Shown piece by piece: positions 17,824-27,066 of a stretch of 64,000 bases of DNA (the first letter of the stretch is position 1; each line of letters begins with the position of its first letter). Source of the stretch: ENR-C20 sp942493145. Lineage in GTDB: Bacteria; Bacillota; Clostridia; Acetivibrionales; DTU013. Both the position numbers and the translations under genes were made by a program. The stretch covers positions 62,001 through 126,000 of the forward strand of contig OW818679.1 in the NCBI GenBank assembly GCA_942493145.1. The letters run 5' to 3'. Below the pieces are notes generated by a model that saw nothing but the letters and a program-made list of their open reading frames with translations, did not search any database and had not been told where the DNA came from.

Positions 17824-19002
17824 ATGGACGGCTGGATAATTATTACCAAGCTCATTATTCTTATTTATGGTGCATTGGAGTTTTTCTCAGGAGACTTGCA
17901 GGACAGCTCCGTTGTACTCCTGCTTATCCTGTTCAATATCAGCCTTAATATGCTTTTCTATATTTTTAAACATAAATGGTTGAAAAAGGCGCTGTTGATA
18001 GCATCCGCGCTATTTATAGTCTTTTCTGCAGACTATACGACAACGCTTTTTTTGTTCCTTCTGCCCATGATAGGAGCGGAATTGGCGGGGATGTACACCG
18101 ACCATCCCATACCGGCTGTCATAGTGGCTGCGTTGGTTGTACCTGCAGTGGAAAGCGACAGGATAGAGGAATACATAATTTCTGCAGCTTTGAGCTTATT
18201 GGTATATTTCCTTTCATACAAAGCATACAACAGGATAAAGACGTTGTCTGAAGAAAACGACGGCTTGAGGGAGAAGAACGACAACCTTTTCCGGAAGGTT
18301 GAAATGGAACAGGATTATGAAAACCAGATAAGGTATTTGTCACAGATGGAGGAACGTAACAGCCTTTCTCAGAAGATCCATGACAAGGTGGGACATACGA
18401 TTGCCGGAAGCCTGATTCAGCTGGAAGCTGCCGCCATGCTCATGGACAGGGCAAAAGAGGGCTGCGTGGAAAAGTCTGAGGAGCTTGAAAAATCCCGGCA
18501 GATGGTTGGGAACGTCACGAGGGCTTTGACGGATGGCATGGAGGACATCAGGTCCACACTGAGGAGTATCAAGCCGGCCCCGGAGCAGCTGGGCATAAAC
18601 CGCCTGAAGATTCTTGTCGACGAGTTCTCCGTCAATTGCCCCATCAAATCGGAGTTAAAGTATAAAGGCAACATATCAAGCATTTCACACCTTCATTGGA
18701 AGGTTATAATCGACAATGTTAAAGAAGCCCTGACAAATGCTATGAAGTATTCAAAAGCCAACAATATAAGTGTGGGGCTTGAAGTTATGAATCGGTTGGT
18801 CAAGGTTGAAATAAGGGATGACGGCGTAGGAGCCATTACATACAAAAAAAGCCTTGGAATAAGGGGCATGGAGGAGCGGACGGAATCAGCAGGAGGCAAG
18901 CTGGTTCTGGATGGATCAAAGGGATTTTCGGTCATAATGCTCCTGCCGTTCCACGATGCTCGAACGGGAGAGCTGGCTGCCGGTAATAAAGGAGGTGCCT
19001 GA
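17824..19002 (+). CDS. NarL/DesK-type sensor histidine kinase
   Basis: 392 residues. The first 130 form four to five membrane helices with no large extracellular domain; a coiled coil (about 140-165) leads to a HisKA_3 dimerisation helix with the phospho-acceptor His at residue 186 in QKIHDKVGHTIAGSL. The ATPase domain has NVKEALTNAMKYSKA (N box), EIRDDGVG (G1) and LGIRGMEER (G2). The stop overlaps the response-regulator start (TGATG). With few periplasmic residues it probably senses the membrane or an intramembrane signal, as DesK and LiaS do. The ABC-2 exporter 950 bp downstream is a candidate target. Confidence 0.92.
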   Translation: MDGWIIITKLIILIYGALEFFSGDLQDSSVVLLLILFNISLNMLFYIFKHKWLKKALLIASALFIVFSADYTTTLFLFLLPMIGAELAGMYTDHPIPAVIVAALVVPAVESDRIEEYIISAALSLLVYFLSYKAYNRIKTLSEENDGLREKNDNLFRKVEMEQDYENQIRYLSQMEERNSLSQKIHDKVGHTIAGSLIQLEAAAMLMDRAKEGCVEKSEELEKSRQMVGNVTRALTDGMEDIRSTLRSIKPAPEQLGINRLKILVDEFSVNCPIKSELKYKGNISSISHLHWKVIIDNVKEALTNAMKYSKANNISVGLEVMNRLVKVEIRDDGVGAITYKKSLGIRGMEERTESAGGKLVLDGSKGFSVIMLLPFHDARTGELAAGNKGGA

Positions 19003-19721
19003 TGGCGATAAAGGTAATAATAGCAGACGATGATGCCCTCATAAGGGAGGGACTCAAAATTATCCTTCAATCAGATAACAGGTTCGAGGTTACAGGCTGT
19101 GCAGAAAACGGGTTACAGGCATTACAGGCCTGTCTGGACAGCCATGCCGATGTTGTGCTGCTGGATGTAAGGATGCCGGTCATGGACGGTCTGCAGGCAT
19201 CTAAGGAGATATCTCTGAAAACCACCGTAAAGCCTTTGATACTTACGACCTTTGATGATGATGACTTTATATTCAGGGCTCTGGAAAGCGGTGCGAAGGG
19301 GTATCTGCTGAAAAACAGTTCCCCGGCGAAGATCATGGACGCCATAACAGTGGTTGAATCCGGAGGTACAGTAATGCAGGACGTGGTCATGGACAGGATA
19401 AGGGAGGAGCTGGCTGCCCGATCTTCAAAAGGCGGGTCATCCAAAGATGCAGCATCCCAAAATACATTATCCCAAAATACATTATCCAAAGAAGGAATAC
19501 TTGGAAACGGGTTTCCCGCAGGTGATTTTTCCGACAGGGAGATGGATATAATACGCCTCATCTCAAGGGGTTGCTCCAACAGGGAGATAGCCGGTGAGCT
19601 TTTCATGTCCGAAGGAACGGTCAAGAATTATATCACGGCCATCCTCGACAAAACCGGACTTGATCATCGTACACAGATAGCAGTATATTTCCTGACCGGC
19701 GAGAAGAGTAAACAGGGATAG
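19002..19721 (+). CDS. NarL/LuxR-type response regulator
   Basis: 239 residues. The receiver has the acidic pair DDD (10-12), phospho-acceptor D55 in VVLLDVRMPVMDG, switch Thr in LTTFDDDDF and the Lys in GYLLKNSSP. The C-terminal LuxR HTH covers about 175-235 (SDREMDIIRLISRGCSNREI, GTVKNYITAILDK). The linker includes two copies of SQNTL from a 15-bp repeat at 19456-19485. The ATG overlaps the kinase stop. It should be phosphorylated by that kinase and bind DNA as a dimer. Confidence 0.93.
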   Translation: MAIKVIIADDDALIREGLKIILQSDNRFEVTGCAENGLQALQACLDSHADVVLLDVRMPVMDGLQASKEISLKTTVKPLILTTFDDDDFIFRALESGAKGYLLKNSSPAKIMDAITVVESGGTVMQDVVMDRIREELAARSSKGGSSKDAASQNTLSQNTLSKEGILGNGFPAGDFSDREMDIIRLISRGCSNREIAGELFMSEGTVKNYITAILDKTGLDHRTQIAVYFLTGEKSKQG

Positions 19722-19801
19722 AGACAGGAAGAAGGCACAGGAACAGGGACAGGGACAGGAACAGGGGCAGAGACAGGAAGGGGCACAGGAACAGGGACAC
19801 A
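19716..19801. repeat. ACAGGR hexamer-like tandem repeat
   Basis: From the end of the response-regulator gene to about 19801 the plus strand consists of variants of ACAGGA/ACAGGG/GCAGAG, some 14 units, with one strand nearly free of T. It starts within the last codons of the gene. It is followed by a terminator, so it would lie in the 3' untranslated region of the kinase-regulator message. Confidence 0.75.
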
Positions 19802-19843
19802 AATAGAATAGGGTGAAAGAAGAGAATGACCTAAGTCATATAT

Positions 19844-19881
19844 AAAGGTGACCTTTTGTACTTATAAAGGGCCGCCTTTTT
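19844..19881 (+). terminator. Terminator of the two-component operon
   Basis: AAAGGTG (19844-19850) pairs with CGCCTTT, and CCTTT with AAAGG inside it (small internal loop), followed by a T-run to 19881. It separates the two-component operon from the ABC exporter operon. Confidence 0.6.
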
Positions 19882-19954
19882 AATTATTATTATAGTAGGA
19901 ATCAAACAGGAACTATATGAGTTAAGAATAGATAGGCAAAAGGAGTGTTGGAAA

Positions 19955-20893
19955 ATGAGCATTTTGAAATTGGAAGGAATCACAAGGAAGTTTGGAGATG
20001 TGGTCGCAGTTGATAATGTATCACTCAATCTTGAAGAGGGTGAGATATTCGGACTACTCGGTCCCAATGGCGCAGGCAAGAGTACGGTCATCAACCTTGT
20101 CACAGGACTTCTTTCACTTGACAAGGGCGGGATTTCGGTGCTTGACAGGGACGTAAGGAAGAACTCCATGGAGGTAAAAAGGAACATAGGGATAGTACCC
20201 CAGGATATAGCGATTTACGAGGATCTCACAAGTTTTGAGAATGTATGCTTTTTTGCCAGCCTGTACGGCCTGAGAGGAAAGGAATTACAGGAAGCGGCAA
20301 AGGAGGCACTGGAATTCACCGGTCTGAGCGATAACGCAAAAAGCTTCCCCAGTAAGTTTTCCGGAGGTATGAAGAGAAGGCTCAATATTGCCTGTGCCAT
20401 AGCACACAAACCAAAGCTGATCATCATGGATGAGCCTACCGTAGGAATAGATCCCCAGTCAAGGAACCACATACTCCAATCGGTGAAGAAGCTTAACAGG
20501 TCAGGCTGCACCATAATCTATACCAGTCATTACATGGAGGAAGTGGAGGAAATCTGCACCCGTATTGCCATAATGGATCATGGCAAGATAATCGCCCTTG
20601 GCAGCAAGGATGAGCTTAAGGCATTGATAGATGATACAAACACGGTCCATATAACCGCAAATGATTCCATTTCGTCTGTACGGGAACAGGAAATTAAGGA
20701 AATTCCGGGAGTACTGAATATGGAAATAGATGAAAACACTGTCAAGATCAGCAGTGCCCGTGAGGCCATGAATCTGGACAGGATAATATTATATTTCACA
20801 CAAAGGAAGATATCAATCAAGAGCGTGGAGAGCATGGTGCCCGACCTTGAAACAGTTTTTCTTTCCCTCACGGGAAGACGGCTCAGGGATTAG
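19955..20893 (+). CDS. ABC-2 exporter ATP-binding protein
   Basis: 312 residues. Walker A GPNGAGKST at 36-44, Q-loop VPQDIAIYEDLT, signature FSGGMKRRLN, Walker B KLIIMDEPTVGID and switch His in YTSHYMEEVE. A C-terminal 80-residue extension is typical of the CcmA/NatA/drug-resistance branch. AAAAGGAG precedes the ATG. The next two genes encode the permeases, giving a heterodimeric membrane part with this ATPase as homodimer. Probably exports a hydrophobic compound, lipid-linked or antimicrobial. Confidence 0.93.
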   Translation: MSILKLEGITRKFGDVVAVDNVSLNLEEGEIFGLLGPNGAGKSTVINLVTGLLSLDKGGISVLDRDVRKNSMEVKRNIGIVPQDIAIYEDLTSFENVCFFASLYGLRGKELQEAAKEALEFTGLSDNAKSFPSKFSGGMKRRLNIACAIAHKPKLIIMDEPTVGIDPQSRNHILQSVKKLNRSGCTIIYTSHYMEEVEEICTRIAIMDHGKIIALGSKDELKALIDDTNTVHITANDSISSVREQEIKEIPGVLNMEIDENTVKISSAREAMNLDRIILYFTQRKISIKSVESMVPDLETVFLSLTGRRLRD

Positions 20894-20910
20894 GAGAGGA
20901 GGGAATAAGC

Positions 20911-22035
20911 ATGAACACTTTACTGATTATAGCAAAAGAACTCAAACAGAATGTCCGGAATTGGAAAGCGAACAGTATGATGGTCCTCTTTCCTATTGTT
21001 TTGATTCTTATACTTGGAACGGCCTTTTCAGGAGTATTTAACAGTTCGGTATCCCTTGAAGGCATCAAGGTGCTTTATACCGACAACAGCAGCACAGAGC
21101 TCTCGGATGGCTTTGCATTATTTATGGAGGAATTGAGTAAGAACACGGAAATTATCTTTGAAAAGGCCGAAAGTATAGAGGCCGGGAAAAAAGGAATACA
21201 GGAATCCAATTATTCTGCATATGTCCTTTTAAAGGATAAGGAAAGTAATATTGAGGTTTATAAAAACGACCGGTACAGCTTTGAAGCGAACATGGTGCAA
21301 TCCATGGTGGAAACTTTTGCCCAGCGCTATGGAGCAATTTCAGCGGTGGCTGCCGTCAACCCGGCTGCAATAGCAACGGTTATGCAGCAGGGGGATGTAA
21401 GCTACACCACGGTAAAGACAATGGACAGCCAACGTAAGCCCGGGGCTCTTGACTATTATGCCATAACGATGCTGACGCTGATAATAATGTACGCATCCCT
21501 GACCGGATTTTGGGGGATAAAATCTGAAAAGAACCTGAAAACGGTTAACAGGATGCTGCAGAGCCCGGTGAAAAAATATGAGATGCTTATCGGTAAGGTG
21601 TCGGGAGGTATATTGATGACCATAATACAATCAGGTATAGTCATCCTTTTCAGTATGTACCTGCTGAAGACTTATTGGGGGGAGGATATCCTGACGGTAT
21701 GGCTGGTTTTGATATCCGAAGCGGTCATGGCGGTCAGCATAGGAACCGGCATAGCATACCTTATAAAGAACGACGGGGCGGCAAGTGGTCTGCTCAATTC
21801 CGTAATACCTTTAATGGTCCTGCTCGGTGGTGGATATGTACCTCTATCCCAAATGGGAGGGGCACTTCAAAAGCTGTCCGATTACTCTCCGCTGAAATGG
21901 GTCAATGAGTCCATATTCAAGGTGATTTATAATAGCGATTATTCGATGGTCGGAGCCGCACTGACTTTTAACCTGGTTGTTGCAGCACTGTTTATAGTAG
22001 CCGCAGCAGTGATGTCACGGAAGGAGGTTGTATGA
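20911..22035 (+). CDS. ABC-2 type permease (first)
   Basis: 374 residues with one N-terminal helix, a large extracytoplasmic domain (about 40-180) and five or six C-terminal helices, the ABC2_membrane_3 / YhgE-like layout. The helix-rich end contains NRMLQSPVKKYEMLIGK and LLGGGYVPLSQM, typical of these subunits. GAGAGGAGGG lies upstream of the ATG, 17 bp after the ATPase stop. Pairs with the following permease. Confidence 0.88.
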   Translation: MNTLLIIAKELKQNVRNWKANSMMVLFPIVLILILGTAFSGVFNSSVSLEGIKVLYTDNSSTELSDGFALFMEELSKNTEIIFEKAESIEAGKKGIQESNYSAYVLLKDKESNIEVYKNDRYSFEANMVQSMVETFAQRYGAISAVAAVNPAAIATVMQQGDVSYTTVKTMDSQRKPGALDYYAITMLTLIIMYASLTGFWGIKSEKNLKTVNRMLQSPVKKYEMLIGKVSGGILMTIIQSGIVILFSMYLLKTYWGEDILTVWLVLISEAVMAVSIGTGIAYLIKNDGAASGLLNSVIPLMVLLGGGYVPLSQMGGALQKLSDYSPLKWVNESIFKVIYNSDYSMVGAALTFNLVVAALFIVAAAVMSRKEVV

Positions 22036-22036
22036 T

Positions 22037-23182
22037 ATGGATAACATATTGATTTTGGTAAAAAACACTTTAAAGATAACCTTCAGAAAAAAGGGGAACA
22101 TCCTTATTTATCTCATACTGCCGGTACTTGGGATACTGCTTTCAATGATGATATACAGTGGAGTGGGATCAAGCTCCATTGGAATTGGGCTTGTAGATAA
22201 TGACGCAAGTCGGCTGTCAAAGGATTTTGCAGCAGCTATTTCCCAGTCGGGCAGCTACAAGCTGGAGTCTGTCAATGAGGTTGATATCAGCGCCAGGCTG
22301 GCAGAACAGAAGTACGAGGCGGTCATTGTGATTCCAAAAGGATACGAAGAAGGGATATACAACAACGCTGTGCTCTCTATTGAGCTGACCTCCCTGAAAG
22401 GAAAAGAAACGACAGCATGGCTGGAGTCATTTATCAATCTTCATACGCAGAACCTTGCAGGTATTAGTATTGCATCGGATGGCAGCAGGGAAGCATTTGA
22501 AGAGATGTATAAGTTATTTGTGCAGGAATCTCCGAATGTCGGTGAAGTCAGGCTGGAGGATGTGATGACCGGAAAATCAGTGACATTATCGAGCGTAGGT
22601 TTTCTGATCATGTTTGTAATGCTTGGAGCAAGCTTCACATCGCAGCTGATGCTCAATGAGAAGAAGGACAGGACATATTACAGGATTTGTTCATCGCCTG
22701 TAAACCCAAAGGAATATATAGCTGGCAACATGCTTTCAAGCCTTGCCATCGTAGCTGCCCAGGTGATATTGATACTGCTGCTGATGAAGTTTGTTTTCAG
22801 GATAGAGACATTTGTTCCGATGCCGGTCATGTTCCTCATACTTATTCTTTTTGGAATGGTGGCAATTGGTATAGGACTTGTGGTTACGGCATACTCAAGC
22901 ACCTCATACATGGCGGGTACTCTTTCCACCCTTGTCATGACTCCTACATGCATGCTGGGAGGATGCTTCTGGTCGGTGAGTTATATGCCCGATATGATGC
23001 AGAAGATTGCGCGTCTTATGCCGCAGTGGTGGGCGATTGATGCGGTCCAGAATATTCAGAACGGCAAGCTCGTGGGCGATATTGCAATGAACTTCGCAAT
23101 ACTTGCAGCCTTTGCAGCGGCACTGATGCTGATTGCGATATACAAACTGTCCCGCCGGGATGATGTGAAGAAGTTCGTGTAG
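22037..23182 (+). CDS. ABC-2 type permease (second)
   Basis: 381 residues with the same topology as its upstream partner: helix near residues 20-40, extracytoplasmic domain, then six helices including RTYYRICSSPVNPKEYIAGN and LGGCFWSVSYMPD. An in-frame TTG at 22028 abuts the ribosome-binding site, so ATG 22037, 9 bases after AGGAGG, is the better start. It begins 1 base after the previous stop. The two permeases are diverged paralogues, which indicates an asymmetric transporter. Confidence 0.88.
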   Translation: MDNILILVKNTLKITFRKKGNILIYLILPVLGILLSMMIYSGVGSSSIGIGLVDNDASRLSKDFAAAISQSGSYKLESVNEVDISARLAEQKYEAVIVIPKGYEEGIYNNAVLSIELTSLKGKETTAWLESFINLHTQNLAGISIASDGSREAFEEMYKLFVQESPNVGEVRLEDVMTGKSVTLSSVGFLIMFVMLGASFTSQLMLNEKKDRTYYRICSSPVNPKEYIAGNMLSSLAIVAAQVILILLLMKFVFRIETFVPMPVMFLILILFGMVAIGIGLVVTAYSSTSYMAGTLSTLVMTPTCMLGGCFWSVSYMPDMMQKIARLMPQWWAIDAVQNIQNGKLVGDIAMNFAILAAFAAALMLIAIYKLSRRDDVKKFV

Positions 23183-23187
23183 TAACA

Positions 23188-23205
23188 GGGGGGTTGACAC
23201 CCCCC
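23188..23205. terminator. G6/C6 hairpin after the ABC operon
   Basis: GGGGGG-TTGACA-CCCCCC lies 6 bp after the permease stop. It is very stable but no T-run follows on the plus strand, so it may act as a 3' stability element or a weak terminator. Confidence 0.4.
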
Positions 23206-23254
23206 GTCCCTCTGTCAACTGGAGAGCCGTCCCCGCGTCACCTGACGAGAGGTT

Positions 23255-23515
23255 TTACTGTTCCAGTCGTGTAGTTAACTGGTTGTATACTTGCTCTGCA
23301 GATAAACCTTTTGCGTCAATTACCGGTATATTTGATACGATGTCTTGTACTCCGAGTAAATCCTTGTTCATACCTGTAATAACAACGGCATCATATCTAT
23401 CAATATTTTTCGTATATTCACGGCCCAAATTAATGCCTTCTACCGTATACCCCTTTTCAGAAAGATATTCAATGACTGGAGTCAAATTACGTTCTACAGC
23501 AATGGTCTTACTCAT
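23255..23515 (-). CDS. YkuS-like UPF0180 family protein
   Basis: 86 residues from ATG 23515 (an in-frame TTG two codons earlier is worse placed relative to GGAG). The sequence MSKTIAVERNLTPVIEYLSEKGY and DAVVITGMNKDLLGVQD is typical of UPF0180 (B. subtilis YkuS), a small alpha/beta protein of unknown role. It lies 100 bp downstream of the SNF2 helicase gene on the same strand and converges with the ABC operon. Confidence 0.88.
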   Translation of the reverse strand: MSKTIAVERNLTPVIEYLSEKGYTVEGINLGREYTKNIDRYDAVVITGMNKDLLGVQDIVSNIPVIDAKGLSAEQVYNQLTTRLEQ

Positions 23516-23621
23516 AAACAATATCTCCTTTCTTACCTTTGAAATTCCTTTTGGTCAGACTTTAAATATTGTTTGCATTATCAACTTTTCTATTCGGAAG
23601 TATGGGGGCGGTTCCTATGCA

Positions 23622-26600
23622 TCATTCAAATAGTGACTGAATATCCTCCCGGGTCATTTTGGATATCAAAGTCTCGCCTGGTTGGATTACGGCGTCGATT
23701 AGTGCGCGCTTTTTATCCTGGAGTTTAAGTATCTTTTCTTCAATGGTGCCTCTGGCAACAAGCTTCATTACATGGACAGAGCGGTTCTGGCCTATACGGT
23801 ATGACCGGTCTGTTGCCTGATCCTCCACTGCTGGATTCCACCAGGGGTCGAAATGAATTACAGTATCGGCGCCTGTCAGGTTAAGACCTGCTCCCCCGGC
23901 CTTGAGGGACAGCAGGAAAACCTTGCCCTGTCCCTCGTTGAATGAATTGACAAGGAAACCCCTTTCGGAGGCAGGTGTCGATCCATCGAGATAAAGAGTA
24001 TCTATTTGTTTTTCAGCCAGCTTTTTTCGTATTATCGCCAGCATCGATGTGAATTGTGAGAATATCAATATCCTGTGGCCACCTTCCAGGGCATCGGATA
24101 GAATCTCATCCAGCAATTGCAGTTTGCCGCTTTCGCCAGTGTAGTCTTCGATGAACAGGGCCGGATGGCAGCATATCTGCCTGAGCCTGGTCAGTGCGGC
24201 CAGTATCTTTATCTGGCTTCTCTCAAAACCTTTTTCCTGAATTTCCTGCTCCAATTCACCCTTGATCCTGTTGAGGAAGGCCAGGTAGATCCGCTTCTGC
24301 TCATCTGTTATATCTGCCAGCATGGTATGCTCGATTTTTTCCGGAAGCTCATCAAGAACATCCTTCTTAAGCCTTCTGAGTGTAAAGGGCTTGATTTGCC
24401 TGGACAGCTCCTTCAGAGCTTCATTAGCTTCCTCTTCTCCTGAAGAGATTGAGTATTTTTCACTGAATTTGTTCCGGGTGTGAAGATATCCGGGCAGTAC
24501 GAAATCAAATATCGACCACAGTTCTGCCAGGCTGTTCTCCATAGGCGTCCCTGTCATTGCAAAGCGGCGAATGGCATTGATGCGTTTTACCGTCTGGGCA
24601 TTCTGCGAATCGGGGTTCTTAATATGCTGGGCCTCGTCAAGAATGCAGTAACGGAAGCTGATATCTTCATACGCCTCAATATCCCGCCTTATGAGGGGAT
24701 ATGTGGTTATGAGGACATCAGCAGTACCGGCTTTTGCAATATTGGCCAGCCGTTCCTGCCTGTTGCCTGAAACAACCACATAAACCAGATCCGGGGCGAA
24801 CCGATCCAGCTCCGCGCACCAGTTGAAAACAAGTGAAGTCGGCACCACTATCAGTGATGGGATTCGTGCGGGAGTGTCATCCACCGCTTCAGCTCTGGCA
24901 GACAAAAGCAGCGCCAGCATCTGAATAGTCTTTCCGAGTCCCATGTCATCGGCAAGTACCCCACCCAACCCATAAAAATCAAGGGTTTTGAGCCACTTGA
25001 ATCCGAATTTCTGATACTCCCTCAATGTCCCCTTCAGGTTTGAAGGGATCAGAAAATCCATGTCTCCGGGCTCTTTCACATTCTGGACGAAATCCTTGAA
25101 GGAATGATCCCTTTCAACATTATGCAATCCGGTTTCACGAAGCAGTTGGTCCAGATAAAGAGCCCTGTATTTCGGGAGCTGCAGGACCTCTCCGTTGAAA
25201 TCCGCCTGTTCCAGGTCCATCTGGTTGATGAAATACCCAAGCTGGCCGAATTCCCTGGTATCAAGGTTAAGCATGCTGCCGTTCTTCAGACGGTGATATT
25301 TTTTCTTATGGATGAGTGAAGCCATAATTCCTGAGAGCTCATCCATATCGATACCTTCTATATTGAAGCTGAAATCCAGCATATCGTCCTCGGTGTTGAG
25401 CCTGAACCTGCTGGATATGGTGACGCCCGATCTGATGGTCATGGTCCTTAAGCTGTCGGAATAATATATCATGGCATAATCCTGCAGCTTTGGAATCAGC
25501 TTGAACACAAAGTCATATATGTTGTCTTCTCCCGAGAGGCTTATCCTGCCTTCTTTGACACGGAAATCAGCAGATGCCAGCAGGTCGAGAACAGCCTCTT
25601 CCTTGATGATATCCCTTATAAGAAGTTTTTCACGATGGACCTCGGGCTTCATTGACGAAACGAATGGGTTTATGGTTTTATCTCCATAAACAAACCTGAC
25701 TTCAGCAGAAATATCTCCGCCCTCCCTGTCAAGGTAGATCTCCGCTTCAAGGGGGATGCGTTCCATTGTTGAAAGGACTTCATCGCTTATGACCAGGGTA
25801 CCGGCCTTCTCGGCGAAAGGCAGGATCTCTGACACAAAACGCTCACGGTCTTCGTCGATGAACCTTAATTTTCGGCCTTTCTGTGAAAGCATGGCCAGAT
25901 AGAACGGCTTCAGGTATTCCTGCTGCTGCTCTGAAATCCTGTGTATGGTATTGCCTGCATAAAAATATTCCCCGTCTGCAGTTATTGGGAAGATAATACC
26001 TTCAAAGGATATGTTGAGCAGCAGATCGTTGCCTTCCCCGCTCAGCAGGAATTCGACCGGTATGTCGCTTTCTTCAACCCTGAGGTCGTCAAAATCCATA
26101 TCGTGGATCCTTGCTCTGAAAGGCCTCCCCGTATATAACCGAAAAAATCGCTTTGCGGCAATGTCTGTAAGCAGAAGCTGCTTTCCCCTGAAAACCCCTG
26201 AACCGTGCAGTGCAGGAGAAAATGTCTCTATCAGCTTTGATGTTTCGTATAATTCTTTAATCAAGTCGATAAGGGGTTGGTCATCGGAATCAAAAGCATG
26301 CTTCGAAGGTGAAAAGGTGAATTTTTTCCCCAGAACAAGGTCCTCGTTTCTTTCAATGCAATCCATGAGCTTTTTGATATCCTTTACGACGTACAGCTTA
26401 TCCTGTCCCATGCGGAGGCTTAGGGAGGGTATGCCCGTTTTTCCATGGGCGTCGTTTTTGGGAAGCTCAAAAATGGATTCGAGAGTTACCAGGGATGTCA
26501 GAACAGTCTGTTTGCCACTGAAAAAAGAGAAGATCTGCTTTGCTGCCTGCCTGAATCTGAGTTCCCTGAAGAAACCCTGCCTGTCTTTCTCATCGATAAG

Positions 26601-26909
26601 CAGGAGCAGGGCGGCCATGTGCTTGCAAAAGCTTCCGTATTCATTATGCCAGGCACAGGTGCAGCTGCCGGAGCAGCTGAAGGCAAGGCTGCTGTTGCCT
26701 GACGAGGCGGTTGAGGAGGTCCTGCCGGAATGCTCGAACTGCAAATGGACATCGTAAAGCTTCGTACCAAGGACGGTTGCGTTAAAAACCAGCTTATCCT
26801 GGTTGAACTGGACGGATTTTATCCGTCGTGTCCGGTAGTATTCCCTGCCACGGTTGTATACGTCCTCGGAGGACAGATTTATTATAACTTCTGGTGTTAT
26901 ATTAAACAT
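23622..26909 (-). CDS. SNF2-family helicase with SWIM zinc finger
   Basis: 1095 residues. A SWIM finger lies near residues 80-115 (CTCAWHN...FCKHMAALL, C-x-C-n-C-x-H). The SNF2 core occupies the last 470 residues: motif I DDMGLGKTIQM, motif II ILDEAQHIKNP, motif III AMTGTPMENSL, motif V LKAGGAGLNLTGAD and motif VI DRSYRIGQ. A middle region of about 450 residues (bacterial SNF2_assoc type) joins them. This architecture is widespread in Firmicutes. It translocates on double-stranded DNA and may remodel DNA- or RNAP-bound complexes (RapA-like), but its role in these bacteria is not established. Promoter at 27025-27054. Confidence 0.93.
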   Translation of the reverse strand: MFNITPEVIINLSSEDVYNRGREYYRTRRIKSVQFNQDKLVFNATVLGTKLYDVHLQFEHSGRTSSTASSGNSSLAFSCSGSCTCAWHNEYGSFCKHMAALLLLIDEKDRQGFFRELRFRQAAKQIFSFFSGKQTVLTSLVTLESIFELPKNDAHGKTGIPSLSLRMGQDKLYVVKDIKKLMDCIERNEDLVLGKKFTFSPSKHAFDSDDQPLIDLIKELYETSKLIETFSPALHGSGVFRGKQLLLTDIAAKRFFRLYTGRPFRARIHDMDFDDLRVEESDIPVEFLLSGEGNDLLLNISFEGIIFPITADGEYFYAGNTIHRISEQQQEYLKPFYLAMLSQKGRKLRFIDEDRERFVSEILPFAEKAGTLVISDEVLSTMERIPLEAEIYLDREGGDISAEVRFVYGDKTINPFVSSMKPEVHREKLLIRDIIKEEAVLDLLASADFRVKEGRISLSGEDNIYDFVFKLIPKLQDYAMIYYSDSLRTMTIRSGVTISSRFRLNTEDDMLDFSFNIEGIDMDELSGIMASLIHKKKYHRLKNGSMLNLDTREFGQLGYFINQMDLEQADFNGEVLQLPKYRALYLDQLLRETGLHNVERDHSFKDFVQNVKEPGDMDFLIPSNLKGTLREYQKFGFKWLKTLDFYGLGGVLADDMGLGKTIQMLALLLSARAEAVDDTPARIPSLIVVPTSLVFNWCAELDRFAPDLVYVVVSGNRQERLANIAKAGTADVLITTYPLIRRDIEAYEDISFRYCILDEAQHIKNPDSQNAQTVKRINAIRRFAMTGTPMENSLAELWSIFDFVLPGYLHTRNKFSEKYSISSGEEEANEALKELSRQIKPFTLRRLKKDVLDELPEKIEHTMLADITDEQKRIYLAFLNRIKGELEQEIQEKGFERSQIKILAALTRLRQICCHPALFIEDYTGESGKLQLLDEILSDALEGGHRILIFSQFTSMLAIIRKKLAEKQIDTLYLDGSTPASERGFLVNSFNEGQGKVFLLSLKAGGAGLNLTGADTVIHFDPWWNPAVEDQATDRSYRIGQNRSVHVMKLVARGTIEEKILKLQDKKRALIDAVIQPGETLISKMTREDIQSLFE

Positions 26910-26954
26910 AACTATTATTATCTCCGGTCATATTAATTCGAAAACACTTTGTGT

Positions 26955-27002
26955 TTGATATTTATCAATAATTGATATTCATCAAAAATTGATATTCAAC
27001 AA
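26955..27002 (-). promoter_or_regulatory. Three phased TTGAT-N4-ATCAA sites in the SNF2 leader
   Basis: TTGATATTTATCAA (26955-26968), TTGATATTCATCAA (26972-26985) and TTGATATTCAACAA (26989-27002) are spaced exactly 17 bp apart. The first two are 5-bp dyads around a 4-bp centre, the third degenerate. They lie just downstream of the predicted start of SNF2 transcription, where a repressor would block elongation or clearance. Confidence 0.5.
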
Positions 27003-27024
27003 TATTAAAGCAGTGTATCTCTTT

Positions 27025-27054
27025 ATTATATAACATTTTTTTAAGGTTTTTCAA
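27025..27054 (-). promoter_or_regulatory. Promoter of the SNF2 helicase gene
   Basis: On the minus strand TTGAAA (27054-27049) and TATAAT (27030-27025) are 18 bp apart. It lies between the helD stop at 27067 and the SNF2 start, so SNF2 need not depend on helD transcription. Confidence 0.6.
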
Positions 27055-27066
27055 GAAGATGGTTTT

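Noticed and set aside
23188..23205. G6/C6 hairpin as a strong terminator
   Set aside because: No T-run follows, so I list it only as a weak element.
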